Source: Desulfocurvibacter africanus subsp. africanus DSM 2603
Lineage (GTDB): Bacteria; Desulfobacterota; Desulfovibrionia; Desulfovibrionales; Desulfovibrionaceae
Assembly (NCBI RefSeq): GCF_000422545.1
Contig: NZ_AULZ01000027.1
Span: 1-43,566 of the forward strand
Direction: 5' to 3'
DNA length: 43,566 bases
Numbering within the stretch: the first letter of the stretch is position 1; each line of letters starts with the position of its first letter. The translations under genes were made by a program, and so were the position numbers. Below are positions 1 through 7,888 of this stretch, in pieces. The notes below the pieces were generated by a model. It had not been told where the DNA came from. It saw only the letters and a program-made list of their open reading frames with translations, and ran no database searches.

Positions 1-69
1 GGAAACCCTTTGAAAAGGGTTCTCCCCTCCCCGAACCCCACCCCTTCCTAAACTTTTTGGTTTCATCGC

Positions 70-105
70 GGCCCGGAATCCCCGAATAGATTCCGGGCCT
101 TTGAA
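70..105 (+). terminator. Hairpin terminator of an upstream gene
   Basis: An 11-bp perfect stem (70-80 with 89-99, eight-base loop) is followed by a T-rich but interrupted tract. It lies after a G/C-rich palindromic stretch (a second small hairpin, arms AACCCTT/AAGGGTT, near 4-21). It probably ends a gene lying left of the window. Confidence 0.5.
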
Positions 106-159
106 CATATTTTTGGCTGCCGACAGACAAAGACCACGAGATCCCAGCAATGTTTCCCT

Positions 160-288
160 TAGAGCATTTTGCTTTTGAAAATGCTCTGCAAGCCATGCGT
201 CGGCATGGCTTGCCGCTAGCTTCGGCGTAGGCGCAATTCACTTGCGCCGTCAACGCCGGAGCGGGCGTCTTAAAAGCAATCTGCTCTA
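160..288 (+). repeat. Dispersed 129-bp palindromic element, copy 1 (type A, forward)
   Basis: Bounded by TAGAGC and GCTCTA. The left end folds into a 10-bp hairpin (arms AGAGCATTTT/AAAATGCTCT). It is followed by an 11-bp hairpin (GCAAGCCATGC/GCATGGCTTGC), then GGCGCAA/TTGCGCC, then a short ACGCC/GGCGT stem. The right end is an imperfect inverted copy of the left end (about 18 bp, two mismatches). Near-identical copies occur at 13602, 25091, 32410, 34896 and 38031. The TA dinucleotides at both edges could be a target duplication. The element ends three bases before the core of the ribosome binding site of the next gene. Confidence 0.9.
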
Positions 289-298
289 GGAGCTGACG

Positions 299-772
299 AT
301 GGATGTGTGCTTGGCGACAATGCAAGACTATGATGACTGGTTGATCCTCGCTCGCGAGGTTGAACACCTCTTTGGGCCCATGGCTGACGAGACTTCGTTC
401 CAGGAAGCCTTGCGGCAGTTACTCGCCATGAAGCAGGCCTTCTGCGTGCGTGATGGAGACGGTGGGTCTGGCTGCACATTGCTTGGTGGCATAGCCATCG
501 ATGTAGGAGAGAACGCCATTGCCTGGCTTGCGGTAGCGACGCAGGCTCAGGGCCGAGGAATTGGCAAGGCGCTGCTTATGCGTGCTATCGAGGCGCTCGA
601 TCCTGACCGCAACGTGGTGGTACAAACCTTCGCGCCCGAAGTCTTGCAAGGCATCCCGGCGCGCAAGCTCTACCAGCGCTTCGGCTTCATGGATCACGCG
701 CTTGCCGATCCCACGCCCGCTGGAGTTCCCACGGTTGTCATGGTCAGGCTGGCAATCCAACGGAAGGAATAA
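299..772 (+). CDS. GNAT family N-acetyltransferase
   Basis: 157 residues, a normal length for a single-domain GNAT acetyltransferase, which transfers acetyl from acetyl-CoA to an amine. The acetyl-CoA pyrophosphate-binding motif A is seen as QAQGRGIGKALL around residues 82-93, inside the usual beta4-alpha3 unit. A C-terminal ARKLYQRFGF segment matches the common 'A..lYe..GF' motif B. The start is supported by GGAG six bases before ATG. No neighbour suggests the substrate. The upstream repeat copy ends directly before the ribosome binding site, so transcription must either cross the repeat or begin within it. Substrate unknown; family call firm. Confidence 0.85.
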   Translation: MDVCLATMQDYDDWLILAREVEHLFGPMADETSFQEALRQLLAMKQAFCVRDGDGGSGCTLLGGIAIDVGENAIAWLAVATQAQGRGIGKALLMRAIEALDPDRNVVVQTFAPEVLQGIPARKLYQRFGFMDHALADPTPAGVPTVVMVRLAIQRKE

Positions 773-811
773 CCCGACACTGTCGCCGGGTTCAACGCGG
801 AGCGGAAACAC

Positions 812-1549
812 ATGATGAACATAACGCGCACGCCTTTTCCTTATTGCCATGGCGATGCCGATCTCTACGGCGTTCTCGTGCGCGACGAATCCCTTCCGTC
901 GCTCTGTCCCGGCATCCTGCTCATTCACGAATTCACCGGCCTGACAGCGCCCATGCTGGCCCATGCCGAGCGGCTGGCGGGCGAAGGGTACGTCGTGCTT
1001 GCCGCCGATATGTATGGCCGGGGCATCCTGCCGGCTGATGCGTCCGAGGCCAGCCGCATCTCGCGCATCTACCGCGACGACCGCAAGCTCATGCGCGAGC
1101 GTGCCGCGGCGGGTCTGCGCGCTCTGGCTGCAGTCGAGGGCGTCGACGGGAGCGCAATCGCTGCACTGGGCTTCTCTTTTGGGGGGTGCGTGGCCCTGGA
1201 GCTGGCGCGGTCGGGTGCAGAACTGGCGGCGGCCTGCAGTGTGTACGGCTACCTGAACACGCCGTTTCCGGCTGCTCCCGGCGATGTGCGTTGCCCAGTG
1301 CTCGCGCTGCACGGCGCGTTGGACAAGGTCGTGCCCATGGCCGTGGTCGCGCCTTTCGTGGAGGAGATGCGCGATGCGGACGTCCAGTGCCGCATGGTCA
1401 TATACACCGACGCCGGACACGGCTTCTGCAATCCTACAGTGCAGACGGACGCGCGTAGCGGCTCGTTTTATGACCCGAAAATCGCCGAAAGAGCCTGGAA
1501 AGACGTGCTGGACTTCCTGCGCGTCGCCCTGCCTTCATCTCACGCCTGA
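812..1549 (+). CDS. Dienelactone hydrolase family protein
   Basis: 245 residues with an alpha/beta-hydrolase fold of the dienelactone hydrolase (DLH) type, soluble. The expected catalytic features are visible: Glu40 in LLIHEFTGL, the nucleophile elbow GFSFGG (Ser122), Asp171 in HGALDKVVP and His203 in DAGHGF. Classical DLH uses Cys at the elbow; this protein has Ser, as many wider DLH-family esterases do, so true dienelactone hydrolysis is not implied. It begins 40 bp after the GNAT gene on the same strand and may be co-transcribed. The substrate cannot be told from the sequence. Confidence 0.85.
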   Translation: MMNITRTPFPYCHGDADLYGVLVRDESLPSLCPGILLIHEFTGLTAPMLAHAERLAGEGYVVLAADMYGRGILPADASEASRISRIYRDDRKLMRERAAAGLRALAAVEGVDGSAIAALGFSFGGCVALELARSGAELAAACSVYGYLNTPFPAAPGDVRCPVLALHGALDKVVPMAVVAPFVEEMRDADVQCRMVIYTDAGHGFCNPTVQTDARSGSFYDPKIAERAWKDVLDFLRVALPSSHA

Positions 1550-1577
1550 TTCAACGCAATTCGCAGATAAGAACTTC

Positions 1578-1660
1578 GCGGGTCCAGGGGATCGCATCCC
1601 CTTGCGGGGTGCAGGGGCAGCGCCTCTGCCGGGTGGGGTTCGGGGAGGGCGGGTCCTTCC
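1578..1660. repeat. G-rich palindromes between convergent genes
   Basis: This stretch between the ends of two convergent genes contains consecutive small hairpins (GGGGAT/ATCCCC; GCAGGGGC/GCCTCTGC with one G-T pair; further G-runs). Similar G-rich hairpins occur after htpX (about 37992) and after the PilZ gene (about 23654). They probably act as gene-end or bidirectional terminator elements; that role is inference. Confidence 0.4.
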
Positions 1661-1667
1661 CGACTCT

Positions 1668-2531
1668 TCAGTATTGCTTGCGCCGCGAAAAGCCTTCGCC
1701 AAGCACATTGGAGGTCGTGCCCACAATGGTGAAGGCCTTGGGATCGACCCTGTAGATAATTTCTTCCAGGCGCTTGAGCTGTATATTGTTGATGATCGTG
1801 AGCATGACTTCCTTGGGCTGGCCCGAATAGGCGCCCATGCCGTGCAGGAGCGTCACCCCTCGGCGCAGATTGGTCTTGATGGAGTCGGTGATTTCCTGCT
1901 GCCGGTCGGAGATGATGATGACCATCTTGCGCTGGTTGAACATGCCCAGGAAGTACTCCAGCACCCAGGAGCTGATGAAGATCATGGCCAGCGAGTAGAG
2001 CACGTCGTTGGGGTTGAGGAAGAACAGTCCGGCGCCGAACAGGAGCATGTTGAACGTGAAGCCCACTTGTCCCACGCGGATATTGTAGCGCTGGTTGAGG
2101 AATATGGCGACGATGTCCGTGCCGCCGGCCGAACCCAGGGAGCGCAGGGAAATGCCCGCGCCTGCGCCCATGAGGGCGCCGCCCGCCATTACGGCCAGGA
2201 ACTTGTTCTCCAGGACCACGGTCCAGGGCAGCAGTTCGATGAAAAGGGAGAGACTGACCATGCCGAATATGGTGTACAGCACGAAGCGACGGCTTATGAA
2301 GATCCAGCCCACGGCCATGATGGGCAGATTGAGCAGGAAATACCAGACTCCCGGGCTAAACAGGTCGGTTACATAGAACAGCAGGAGTCCAAGGCCGGAG
2401 ATGCCCCCTGTTATGAGCCCATAGGGCAGGGCTACTGCTTTCAGGCCGAAAGCGAATATGGCCGAGCCTGACAGAAGCAGCCAAAGATTCCAGGGAACGG
2501 AATAGGACAGATTTCTAAAGCGTTGCGGCAT
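1668..2531 (-). CDS. YitT family membrane protein (DUF161 + DUF2179)
   Basis: 287 residues. The N-terminal about 200 residues contain some five hydrophobic membrane segments with the YitT signature (ALPYGLITGGISGLGLLL near residues 34-51; SLGSAGGTDI near 131-140). The C-terminal about 80 residues form the soluble DUF2179 domain (GVTLLHGMGAYSG, then a stretch ending in GTTSNVLGEGF). The family is widespread in bacteria and its transport or regulatory role is unsettled. GGA lies 13 bases before the ATG, a weak ribosome site. It follows rex by 89 bp on the same strand and could be read from the rex promoter. Confidence 0.88.
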   Translation of the reverse strand: MPQRFRNLSYSVPWNLWLLLSGSAIFAFGLKAVALPYGLITGGISGLGLLLFYVTDLFSPGVWYFLLNLPIMAVGWIFISRRFVLYTIFGMVSLSLFIELLPWTVVLENKFLAVMAGGALMGAGAGISLRSLGSAGGTDIVAIFLNQRYNIRVGQVGFTFNMLLFGAGLFFLNPNDVLYSLAMIFISSWVLEYFLGMFNQRKMVIIISDRQQEITDSIKTNLRRGVTLLHGMGAYSGQPKEVMLTIINNIQLKRLEEIIYRVDPKAFTIVGTTSNVLGEGFSRRKQY

Positions 2532-2620
2532 AGCTATGACGATCCTTTGCCTTGAATGAAGACAAAGGCCTAACGGATTTTATGCGGAGGATAAACAGGA
2601 AATATCCAAAGACGAGATAA

Positions 2621-3271
2621 CTACTCTTCGGATATTTGCTCGCTGAGGGTGATATTGAAGGCGACGGCAAAAAAGTTGTGGAAGAAATCCACGTACTCAA
2701 CATAAACCCCAGCAGGCACGGTGATACGCGCGGGCGCGAAGTTGACGAGGCCCTTGACGCCGGCTTCGACCAAGTAATTGGCCGCGCGTTGGGCGCGTTC
2801 GGGCGGAGTGGTGATAACGCCCATCTCGATGTTCAGTTCCTGGACTTTTTCCTTGAGGCGACGGGAACAGACCACTTCCAGGCCGGAGATGACTTCGCCG
2901 ATCTTGAAGGGGTCGCAGTCGAAGGCTCCGACGATATGAAAGCCGCGCTGCTTGAAGAACTTGTGCCTGAGCAAGGCCCGGCCGAGGTTGCCCACGCCGA
3001 CCAAAGCGCAGTTCCAGACGCGGTTGATGCCCAGCGATTCCTTGATGGAGGTGATGAGGTCCTGGACGTAATAGCCGACTCCACGTACGCCGAACTCACC
3101 GAAGTAGGCGAGGTCCTTACGTATTTGGGAAGGGTTCACAGCGCAGATGCGGGCCAAGTGCTCGGAGGAAATGACTTCGGAGCCATCACGCTTAAGATTC
3201 TCGAGAACCTCGACGTATACGGCCAGCCGTTGGATCGTAGCTCGGGGAATATGCTGGCTCTTGAGGCTCAT
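2621..3271 (-). CDS. rex: Redox-sensing transcriptional repressor Rex
   Basis: 216 residues, typical for Rex. An N-terminal winged helix (IPRATIQRLAVY at residues 8-19; VNPSQIRKDLAYFGEFGVRG at about 45-64) is followed by a Rossmann NAD(H)-binding domain with GVGNLG at residues 92-97 and a C-terminal dimer helix. Rex senses the NADH/NAD+ ratio and represses respiratory and fermentative genes when NADH is low. It lies downstream of atpE in the same orientation but beyond a strong hairpin terminator, so it is probably transcribed mainly from its own promoter. No good Rex operator is visible directly upstream of it. No strong ribosome site precedes this ATG; the start is set by the conserved N-terminus. 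Confidence 0.96.
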   Translation of the reverse strand: MSLKSQHIPRATIQRLAVYVEVLENLKRDGSEVISSEHLARICAVNPSQIRKDLAYFGEFGVRGVGYYVQDLITSIKESLGINRVWNCALVGVGNLGRALLRHKFFKQRGFHIVGAFDCDPFKIGEVISGLEVVCSRRLKEKVQELNIEMGVITTPPERAQRAANYLVEAGVKGLVNFAPARITVPAGVYVEYVDFFHNFFAVAFNITLSEQISEE

Positions 3272-3310
3272 TGCTGTATACCGTAGCGCTCCAAATCTAA
3301 AATAAATAAG

Positions 3311-3347
3311 AAAATATGACGAAAAGGAGGCCGCTTACGCGGCCTCC
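3311..3347 (-). terminator. Intrinsic terminator after atpE
   Basis: A 9-bp perfect stem (3326-3334 with 3339-3347, loop TTAC) is followed on the minus strand by TTTTC and a further T-rich run. It sits directly behind the atpE stop codon and separates the atp genes from rex. Confidence 0.78.
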
Positions 3348-3360
3348 TCCACGAATCGAA

Positions 3361-3684
3361 TTAGCCAAGCATCGGGTTGGCGAAAAGCAGGATCAGGTTG
3401 ACGACCAGGGCGTAGATGGCCAGGGACTCGATGAAGGCCAGGCCCAGGATCAGGGTGATGGTGATCTTGCCGCCGGCTTCCGGGTTGCGGGCGGTGCCTT
3501 CGCAAGCGGCCTTCAGGCCCATGCCCTGAGCGATGCCGCAACCGGCAGCGGCAATGGCCATGCCGAGGGCGGTGGCAAGGGAGGTCATGGAGATGACTTC
3601 GGGGGCGATCTCGGCGGCGAAAGCAACGCCGGCGACGGCAACCAGAGCCACGGTGTTCAGGATGGTCATAAGAGCCTTGCGCAT
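3361..3684 (-). CDS. atpE: F0F1 ATP synthase subunit c
   Basis: 107 residues. It forms the rotating c-ring in the membrane. An N-terminal hydrophobic stretch with AFAAE resembles a cleavable leader, as in some c subunits. Two transmembrane helices follow, joined by the polar loop ARNPEAGGK. The ion-binding carboxylate is Glu86 ([10 protein letters not shown]); Gln53 in helix 1 and Ser87 and Tyr91 in helix 2 sit where Na+-type rings have ligands, but the usual Thr after the Ser is Leu, so coupling-ion specificity is ambiguous. I take the ATG with GGAG eight bases upstream; an in-frame GTG nine bases earlier lies too close to that site. Last gene of the F0 cluster. Confidence 0.93.
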   Translation of the reverse strand: MRKALMTILNTVALVAVAGVAFAAEIAPEVISMTSLATALGMAIAAAGCGIAQGMGLKAACEGTARNPEAGGKITITLILGLAFIESLAIYALVVNLILLFANPMLG

Positions 3685-3764
3685 GTCACTCACTCCTCAA
3701 AGTAGTATAATGTTTTGGTCTAGCGACCGTTTCCCCAGTGTTCGTTCGGGCCGGGACGCGCGGT

Positions 3765-4448
3765 TTAGTGCGCGTGCTCCAGGGAGCCCTTCAGGTAAAT
3801 CATGGTCAGCATGAAGAAGATGAACGCCTGGATGGTCTTGGCCAGGCCGAACAGGAAGTACATGGGAATCGTGGCCACGATGGGGGCCATGGAGAAGAGC
3901 AGAATGAGCACGATTTCCTCGCCGCGGATGTTGCCGAAGAGTCGCAGGGTGAGCGACAGCGGCCGGGCCAGGTGCGAGAAAACCTCGATGATGAACATGA
4001 GCGGAGCGAGCGCGAGGATCGGGCCCATGAAGTGCTTGATGTAGCCGAATCCGTGCTCGCGGATGCCCCAGTAGTTGTAATAGAGGAACACGACGACAGC
4101 CATGGCCGCGTTGGTGTTCACGTTGGCCGTGGAGGCGTCACAGCCGGGAATGAGGCCCATCAGGTTGTTGAACCAGATGAAGATGAACAGAGTGGCCAGA
4201 ATGGTGAAAACCTTGCGGCCCTCTTCACCTATGTTGGCCACGACGAAGTCCTCAAGGCCTCCGATGATGACCTCGAAAAAGTTCTGCAGGCCGCCGGGAA
4301 CCATGCTCACTCGCTTCTGGACCAGGATGCCCATGGTGATGAGTATGGCCATAACAACCCAAGTGAAAAAGATGTGCGGGGGTACGGGCACGCCCAGCTC
4401 GTGCAAAAGAACCGGCACTAATTGATGCGGAAGTCCACCAGCGACCAT
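3765..4448 (-). CDS. atpB: F0F1 ATP synthase subunit a
   Basis: 227 residues, polytopic membrane protein forming the ion half-channels next to the c-ring. Signature segments are seen: [10 protein letters not shown] (about 93-102), the essential-Arg helix [13 protein letters not shown] (about 162-174), and a last helix with [18 protein letters not shown]. It is preceded by AAGGAGG at seven bases, and its ATG follows the stop of the upstream gene by one base, indicating translational coupling. With atpE it supplies the F0 motor. The b subunits and the F1 genes are not in this window, as expected where the F0 a/c genes are split from the F1 operon. Confidence 0.95.
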   Translation of the reverse strand: MVAGGLPHQLVPVLLHELGVPVPPHIFFTWVVMAILITMGILVQKRVSMVPGGLQNFFEVIIGGLEDFVVANIGEEGRKVFTILATLFIFIWFNNLMGLIPGCDASTANVNTNAAMAVVVFLYYNYWGIREHGFGYIKHFMGPILALAPLMFIIEVFSHLARPLSLTLRLFGNIRGEEIVLILLFSMAPIVATIPMYFLFGLAKTIQAFIFFMLTMIYLKGSLEHAH

Positions 4449-4449
4449 T

Positions 4450-4824
4450 TCAAGCCTCCTTCACATTATGACCATGTAACCGGGTTGCACCCCAGTATAG
4501 CGCCGTGACCAGAACCGTTGAAAGCCCTGCGAGCAGGGCCCATACCGGTACTTCCAGCCAAACAATGAGCCCGTACAAAGCCGCTCCCGTCAGTATGAGC
4601 CGGCCGTAGAAGCGTATGAGCAGCGCTGCCACCGCTCCTTTCTGCATGCGCACGATGTGTTGCACGAACTTGGCCAGCGAATAAAGATTCGCCGACGCGA
4701 GCAGCGCACCAGCAGCAAAGGCCAAACCCCAGATCGACAGACGCGCAGCAATCAGGGCCGCAAGCACGAACAAGCCGGCGAGCATGAATTGCGTACGCAC
4801 AAGCCGCCGGACCTCAAGCTGCAT
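4450..4824 (-). CDS. ATP synthase subunit I (AtpI-like)
   Basis: About 124 residues with four predicted membrane helices and a short basic tail ([13 protein letters not shown]). This matches the small, poorly conserved subunit I family encoded ahead of atpB, implicated in c-ring assembly and Mg2+/ion handling. I chose the ATG at 4824 because GAGG lies four bases upstream and it leaves a 25-bp gap to the upstream gene. The longer reading from 4890 (146 residues) has no ribosome site and would overlap the upstream gene by 41 bp. Function is inferred from family and position. Confidence 0.72.
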   Translation of the reverse strand: MQLEVRRLVRTQFMLAGLFVLAALIAARLSIWGLAFAAGALLASANLYSLAKFVQHIVRMQKGAVAALLIRFYGRLILTGAALYGLIVWLEVPVWALLAGLSTVLVTALYWGATRLHGHNVKEA

Positions 4825-4849
4825 GAAACCTCTACGCAGAAGAGCGCGA

Positions 4850-5116
4850 TCAATCCTTTCCGGAATGCTGGCCAGAGTCTTTCCGTTCATATTCTTGAAT
4901 TCGTTTGACTTCCTCGTACACGCTCTTGAACCCGGCCACTACGCCGAGGATAAGCATGACCAGGGTCAGCCATGGCTTCGTTCCTAGCCATTTATCCAGA
5001 AAGTAGCCCGTGGCCAGACCAATGAAGGTGGCCGTAACGAGCTGCAGGCCAATGGTCGTCGCATTGAGGATGACGCCCCATGTTCCGGAGGGTTGCTTCC
5101 CCTTTTGAAAGAACAT
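4850..5116 (-). CDS. AtpZ/AtpI family F0F1-associated protein
   Basis: 88 residues. Two hydrophobic helices (about 17-39 and 48-66) are joined by the conserved turn GYFLDKWLGTKPW, typical of AtpZ/AtpI proteins encoded at the head of F0 operons and proposed to form a Mg2+/Ca2+ channel or assembly factor with AtpI. The C-terminus is charged (YEEVKRIQEYERKDS). AAGG lies about nine bases before ATG. It is the first gene of the cluster atpZ-atpI-atpB-atpE, with a plausible promoter about 75-100 bp upstream. Confidence 0.82.
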   Translation of the reverse strand: MFFQKGKQPSGTWGVILNATTIGLQLVTATFIGLATGYFLDKWLGTKPWLTLVMLILGVVAGFKSVYEEVKRIQEYERKDSGQHSGKD

Positions 5117-5157
5117 AGCATAAACCTTGAGAACGACGCCTTGCCGGAAAACGGCGG

Positions 5158-5176
5158 TTCGTTCATTTGTTCACAA
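5158..5176 (-). promoter_or_regulatory. Possible Rex operator (one good half-site)
   Basis: On the minus strand the sequence reads TTGTGAA, then four bases, then TGAACGAA. The first seven bases match the classical Rex half-site; the second half is poor. It lies just downstream of the predicted atp promoter, where a repressor would block transcription. Since rex sits at the other end of the cluster, control of atp genes by Rex is plausible, but the imperfect second half keeps confidence low. Confidence 0.27.
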
Positions 5177-5187
5177 GTTGGAGGGCT

Positions 5188-5215
5188 CTTATCACAGCCC
5201 TCGACGGACCGTCAA
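5188..5215 (-). promoter_or_regulatory. Predicted sigma70 promoter of the atp F0 cluster
   Basis: Minus-strand TTGACG (5210-5215), a 16-bp spacer, and GATAAG (5188-5193). Five of six bases match the -35 consensus and four of six the -10. It is about 70 bp upstream of the first atp gene, with no other gene between. Confidence 0.4.
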
Positions 5216-5417
5216 CGCCTTCTCCATGAACAAGGCGGGGAAAACTCTATTTTTCACCTTCGCCGGCCGCTCGTGAAAATGTCGTGTCCGCCTGCCACGC
5301 CTGCTCCGGCATATGCCGGCCCCACTTTATCCTGTTGCATCCGTGGACAACCGCCCGGCTTCGATTTACACCCATTTGCCCCCGGCGTCGACGCCGGAAT
5401 ACCCTCTAAAGCTCACC

Positions 5418-7838
5418 ATGGGAAAACCATTGTCATTAGCTCCTGAACGCCTGCGGGCGGGTTTGCAGCCCGAGGCAGTACCCTATGCGGACTCACGACA
5501 GATCCCCCGCCGCGAGCGCTTCGAGCCTCCACAGCCGAGAGCCTTGCGCGCCCTGAATCTCGCTGTGAACATTCCCGGCAACGAGTACAACGTCTACCTC
5601 TCGGGCGAGGAAAGCCTCGGGCGCACATATTTCCTGCGCCATTTTCTGGAGCCCGTGGCGGCCAAAGCCGATGTGCCTCCCGACGTGCTGTACGTCTACA
5701 ACTTCGATGACGAGGACCGGCCCAGGGCTCTCCAACTGCCCCCAGGCCAGGGCCGCACCTTGAAGGCCGAACTGGCCAAGGCCGTCGCCCTGCTGCGCGA
5801 GCGCATCCCAGGCAGCCTGGAGCAGGACGCTTTTGTCCAGCGCCGTGAGGCCCTGCTCAAGACCTATCAGAGCACCAAGGATGACCTCTATACGCGCATG
5901 GAGGATGAGGCCGAAAGCAAGGGCTTCACACTTGGCATGGAAACAGAGGGGCAGCTCTCCCTTTCCCCGCGCGTCAAGGGCAAGACCTTGTCCCTTGAGG
6001 AGTTCGAAAAGCTCGACAGCGAGACCCAGCGCACTCTTCGCGGCAAGCGGGACGAACTGCTGGCGGCAATGAACGGCATGCTGCGCCAAGTGCAGGCCGT
6101 CGAGCGCGGTTTTACCGAGCAGGAGCGCTCCATCGAGCGGGAATTCGCCTCCAGCGAGGTCCGCGAGATACTGGCCCCATTGCGCGAAAGCTTTGCTTCC
6201 CAGGGCAAAGTCATGGATTATCTGGCGGCCCTGGAAAAGGATGTTCTGGCCAACCTGGAACGCTTCGCGACCCGTCCCGAGCAGCAGCCCCAGCCTCAAC
6301 CACAGCAGCCGCAGGCCGAGCCGGCCCAGGCCGAGGATTTCTGCGGCCGCTACGAGGCCCATCTGCTCGTGGACAATTCGGGCCTGAAAGGCGCTCCCGT
6401 CATCGTCGAGGACCATCCAACCTATTTCAATCTGCTGGGCAGCATGGAGCGCGAGAGCGAGCTCGGCGCCCTGTACACCGACTTCACGCTCATCAAGCCC
6501 GGCGCATTGCACCGGGCCAACCACGGCTATCTCATCCTCAAGGCCGATGACGTGCTCAACTCCCCTTCGGCCTGGGAAGGCTTGCTGCGGGCCTTGCGCT
6601 CGGGCCTGGCGCGCCTTGAAGACCCTTCGGAACACTCGGAGCAGGTGCGTACGCGCACCATCGAGCCCGAGCCCATCCCGCTGCAGGTCAAGATTCTGCT
6701 CGTGGGCACGGACGAGATATACGAGCACCTGCTCTACCATGATAGCCGCTTCCGCAAGCTGTTCAAGATCAAGGCCCACCTGCAGAGCCATGTCGCACGC
6801 TCCGAAGGCGACATCCTGGGATTCCTGCAGGGCTGCGGAACCATCATCGCGGACGCCGGCCTGCTGCCCTTCGACCGCGAGGCCCTGGCGGGCTTGGTAG
6901 ACCACGCCTCGCGCATCGTCGAGGACCAGACCAAGCTGTCCCTGCACTATCCGCTCATCCGCGAACTCATGATCGAGGCCTCGGCCATGGCCAAGCTGCA
7001 AGGCAAGGACATGGTGGACGCCGCCGTGCTGCACGAGGCCCAGGCCGCGCGGGATTTCCGGGCCAACCTCTACGAAGAGGAGTTCATGGCCGACTACGAC
7101 CGCGAGATCATCAAGGTCGCCACTTCCGGTTCGGCCGTGGGCCGCGTCAACGGCCTGTCCGTGACCTACTTCGGCGAGTACGAGTTCGGCCTGCCGCACC
7201 ACATCGCCTGCACCGTGGGCGTGGGCCGCGAAGGCATCGTGGACCTGGAGCGCGAGGCCGAACTGGGCGGCCCGATCCACACCAAGGCCATGATGATCCT
7301 CAAGAGCTATCTGCTGGGCCTGTTCGCCTACGACAAGCCGCTCATCCTCTCGGGCTCGCTCTACTTCGAGCAGTCCTATGCCGAGGTGGAAGGCGACTCG
7401 GCCTCGGGCGCGGAGCTGGCCGCCCTGCTATCGGCTTTGGCCGAGGCGCCGATCGAACTGTCCCTGGCCTTCACCGGAGCCGTGAACCAGTCCGGGGCCA
7501 TCATGGCCGTGGGCGGGGTGACCCGCAAGATCGAGGGATTCTTCGAGGTCTGTCGCCGTCGCGGCCTCACCGGCAGGCAGGGCGTGCTCATCCCGGCCGA
7601 CAACGTGCGCAACCTCATGCTCAAGCCCGAAGTCGTGCGCGCCGTGGCCGACGGCAAGTTCTCCATCTATCCCGTGGCCTGCATCGAGGATGCGCTGGAG
7701 CTGCTCACCGGCATTCAGGCCGGCAAGCGCGGCCCTGACGGGACCTTCCCCGAGGGCACGCTCTACCGCCGCGTGGACGACCGCCTGGGGGCCCTGGCCA
7801 GGGCCGCGGCCCAGTTCGGCCAAAGCTGGAGGATCTGA
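5418..7838 (+). CDS. Lon-related (S16) ATP-dependent protease, AAA_32 type
   Basis: 806 residues from the ATG chosen here; an upstream in-frame ATG at 5313 would add 35 residues that do not look family-like, and neither start has a strong ribosome site. The N-terminal part is a divergent AAA region with a degenerate Walker A, GEESLGRT at 63-70 (Arg replaces Lys). Next come a long charged helical insert and a Gln/Pro-rich linker (about 290-305). The C-terminal S16 protease domain carries the catalytic dyad Ser661 (EGDSASGAEL) and Lys704 (GGVTRKIEGF), 43 residues apart as in Lon. This class resembles Lon-like proteases whose substrates are largely unknown. Cytosolic. The MFS gene follows 50 bp later. 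Confidence 0.9.
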   Translation: MGKPLSLAPERLRAGLQPEAVPYADSRQIPRRERFEPPQPRALRALNLAVNIPGNEYNVYLSGEESLGRTYFLRHFLEPVAAKADVPPDVLYVYNFDDEDRPRALQLPPGQGRTLKAELAKAVALLRERIPGSLEQDAFVQRREALLKTYQSTKDDLYTRMEDEAESKGFTLGMETEGQLSLSPRVKGKTLSLEEFEKLDSETQRTLRGKRDELLAAMNGMLRQVQAVERGFTEQERSIEREFASSEVREILAPLRESFASQGKVMDYLAALEKDVLANLERFATRPEQQPQPQPQQPQAEPAQAEDFCGRYEAHLLVDNSGLKGAPVIVEDHPTYFNLLGSMERESELGALYTDFTLIKPGALHRANHGYLILKADDVLNSPSAWEGLLRALRSGLARLEDPSEHSEQVRTRTIEPEPIPLQVKILLVGTDEIYEHLLYHDSRFRKLFKIKAHLQSHVARSEGDILGFLQGCGTIIADAGLLPFDREALAGLVDHASRIVEDQTKLSLHYPLIRELMIEASAMAKLQGKDMVDAAVLHEAQAARDFRANLYEEEFMADYDREIIKVATSGSAVGRVNGLSVTYFGEYEFGLPHHIACTVGVGREGIVDLEREAELGGPIHTKAMMILKSYLLGLFAYDKPLILSGSLYFEQSYAEVEGDSASGAELAALLSALAEAPIELSLAFTGAVNQSGAIMAVGGVTRKIEGFFEVCRRRGLTGRQGVLIPADNVRNLMLKPEVVRAVADGKFSIYPVACIEDALELLTGIQAGKRGPDGTFPEGTLYRRVDDRLGALARAAAQFGQSWRI

Positions 7839-7888
7839 AGCCGCGGCGTATCCTGGACCGGCCCGGCCGCAGGCCTTAAGCATTCATC

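Noticed and set aside
3272-3325. Rex autoregulatory operator upstream of rex
   Set aside because: No TTGTGA-type dyad is visible in the short upstream region.
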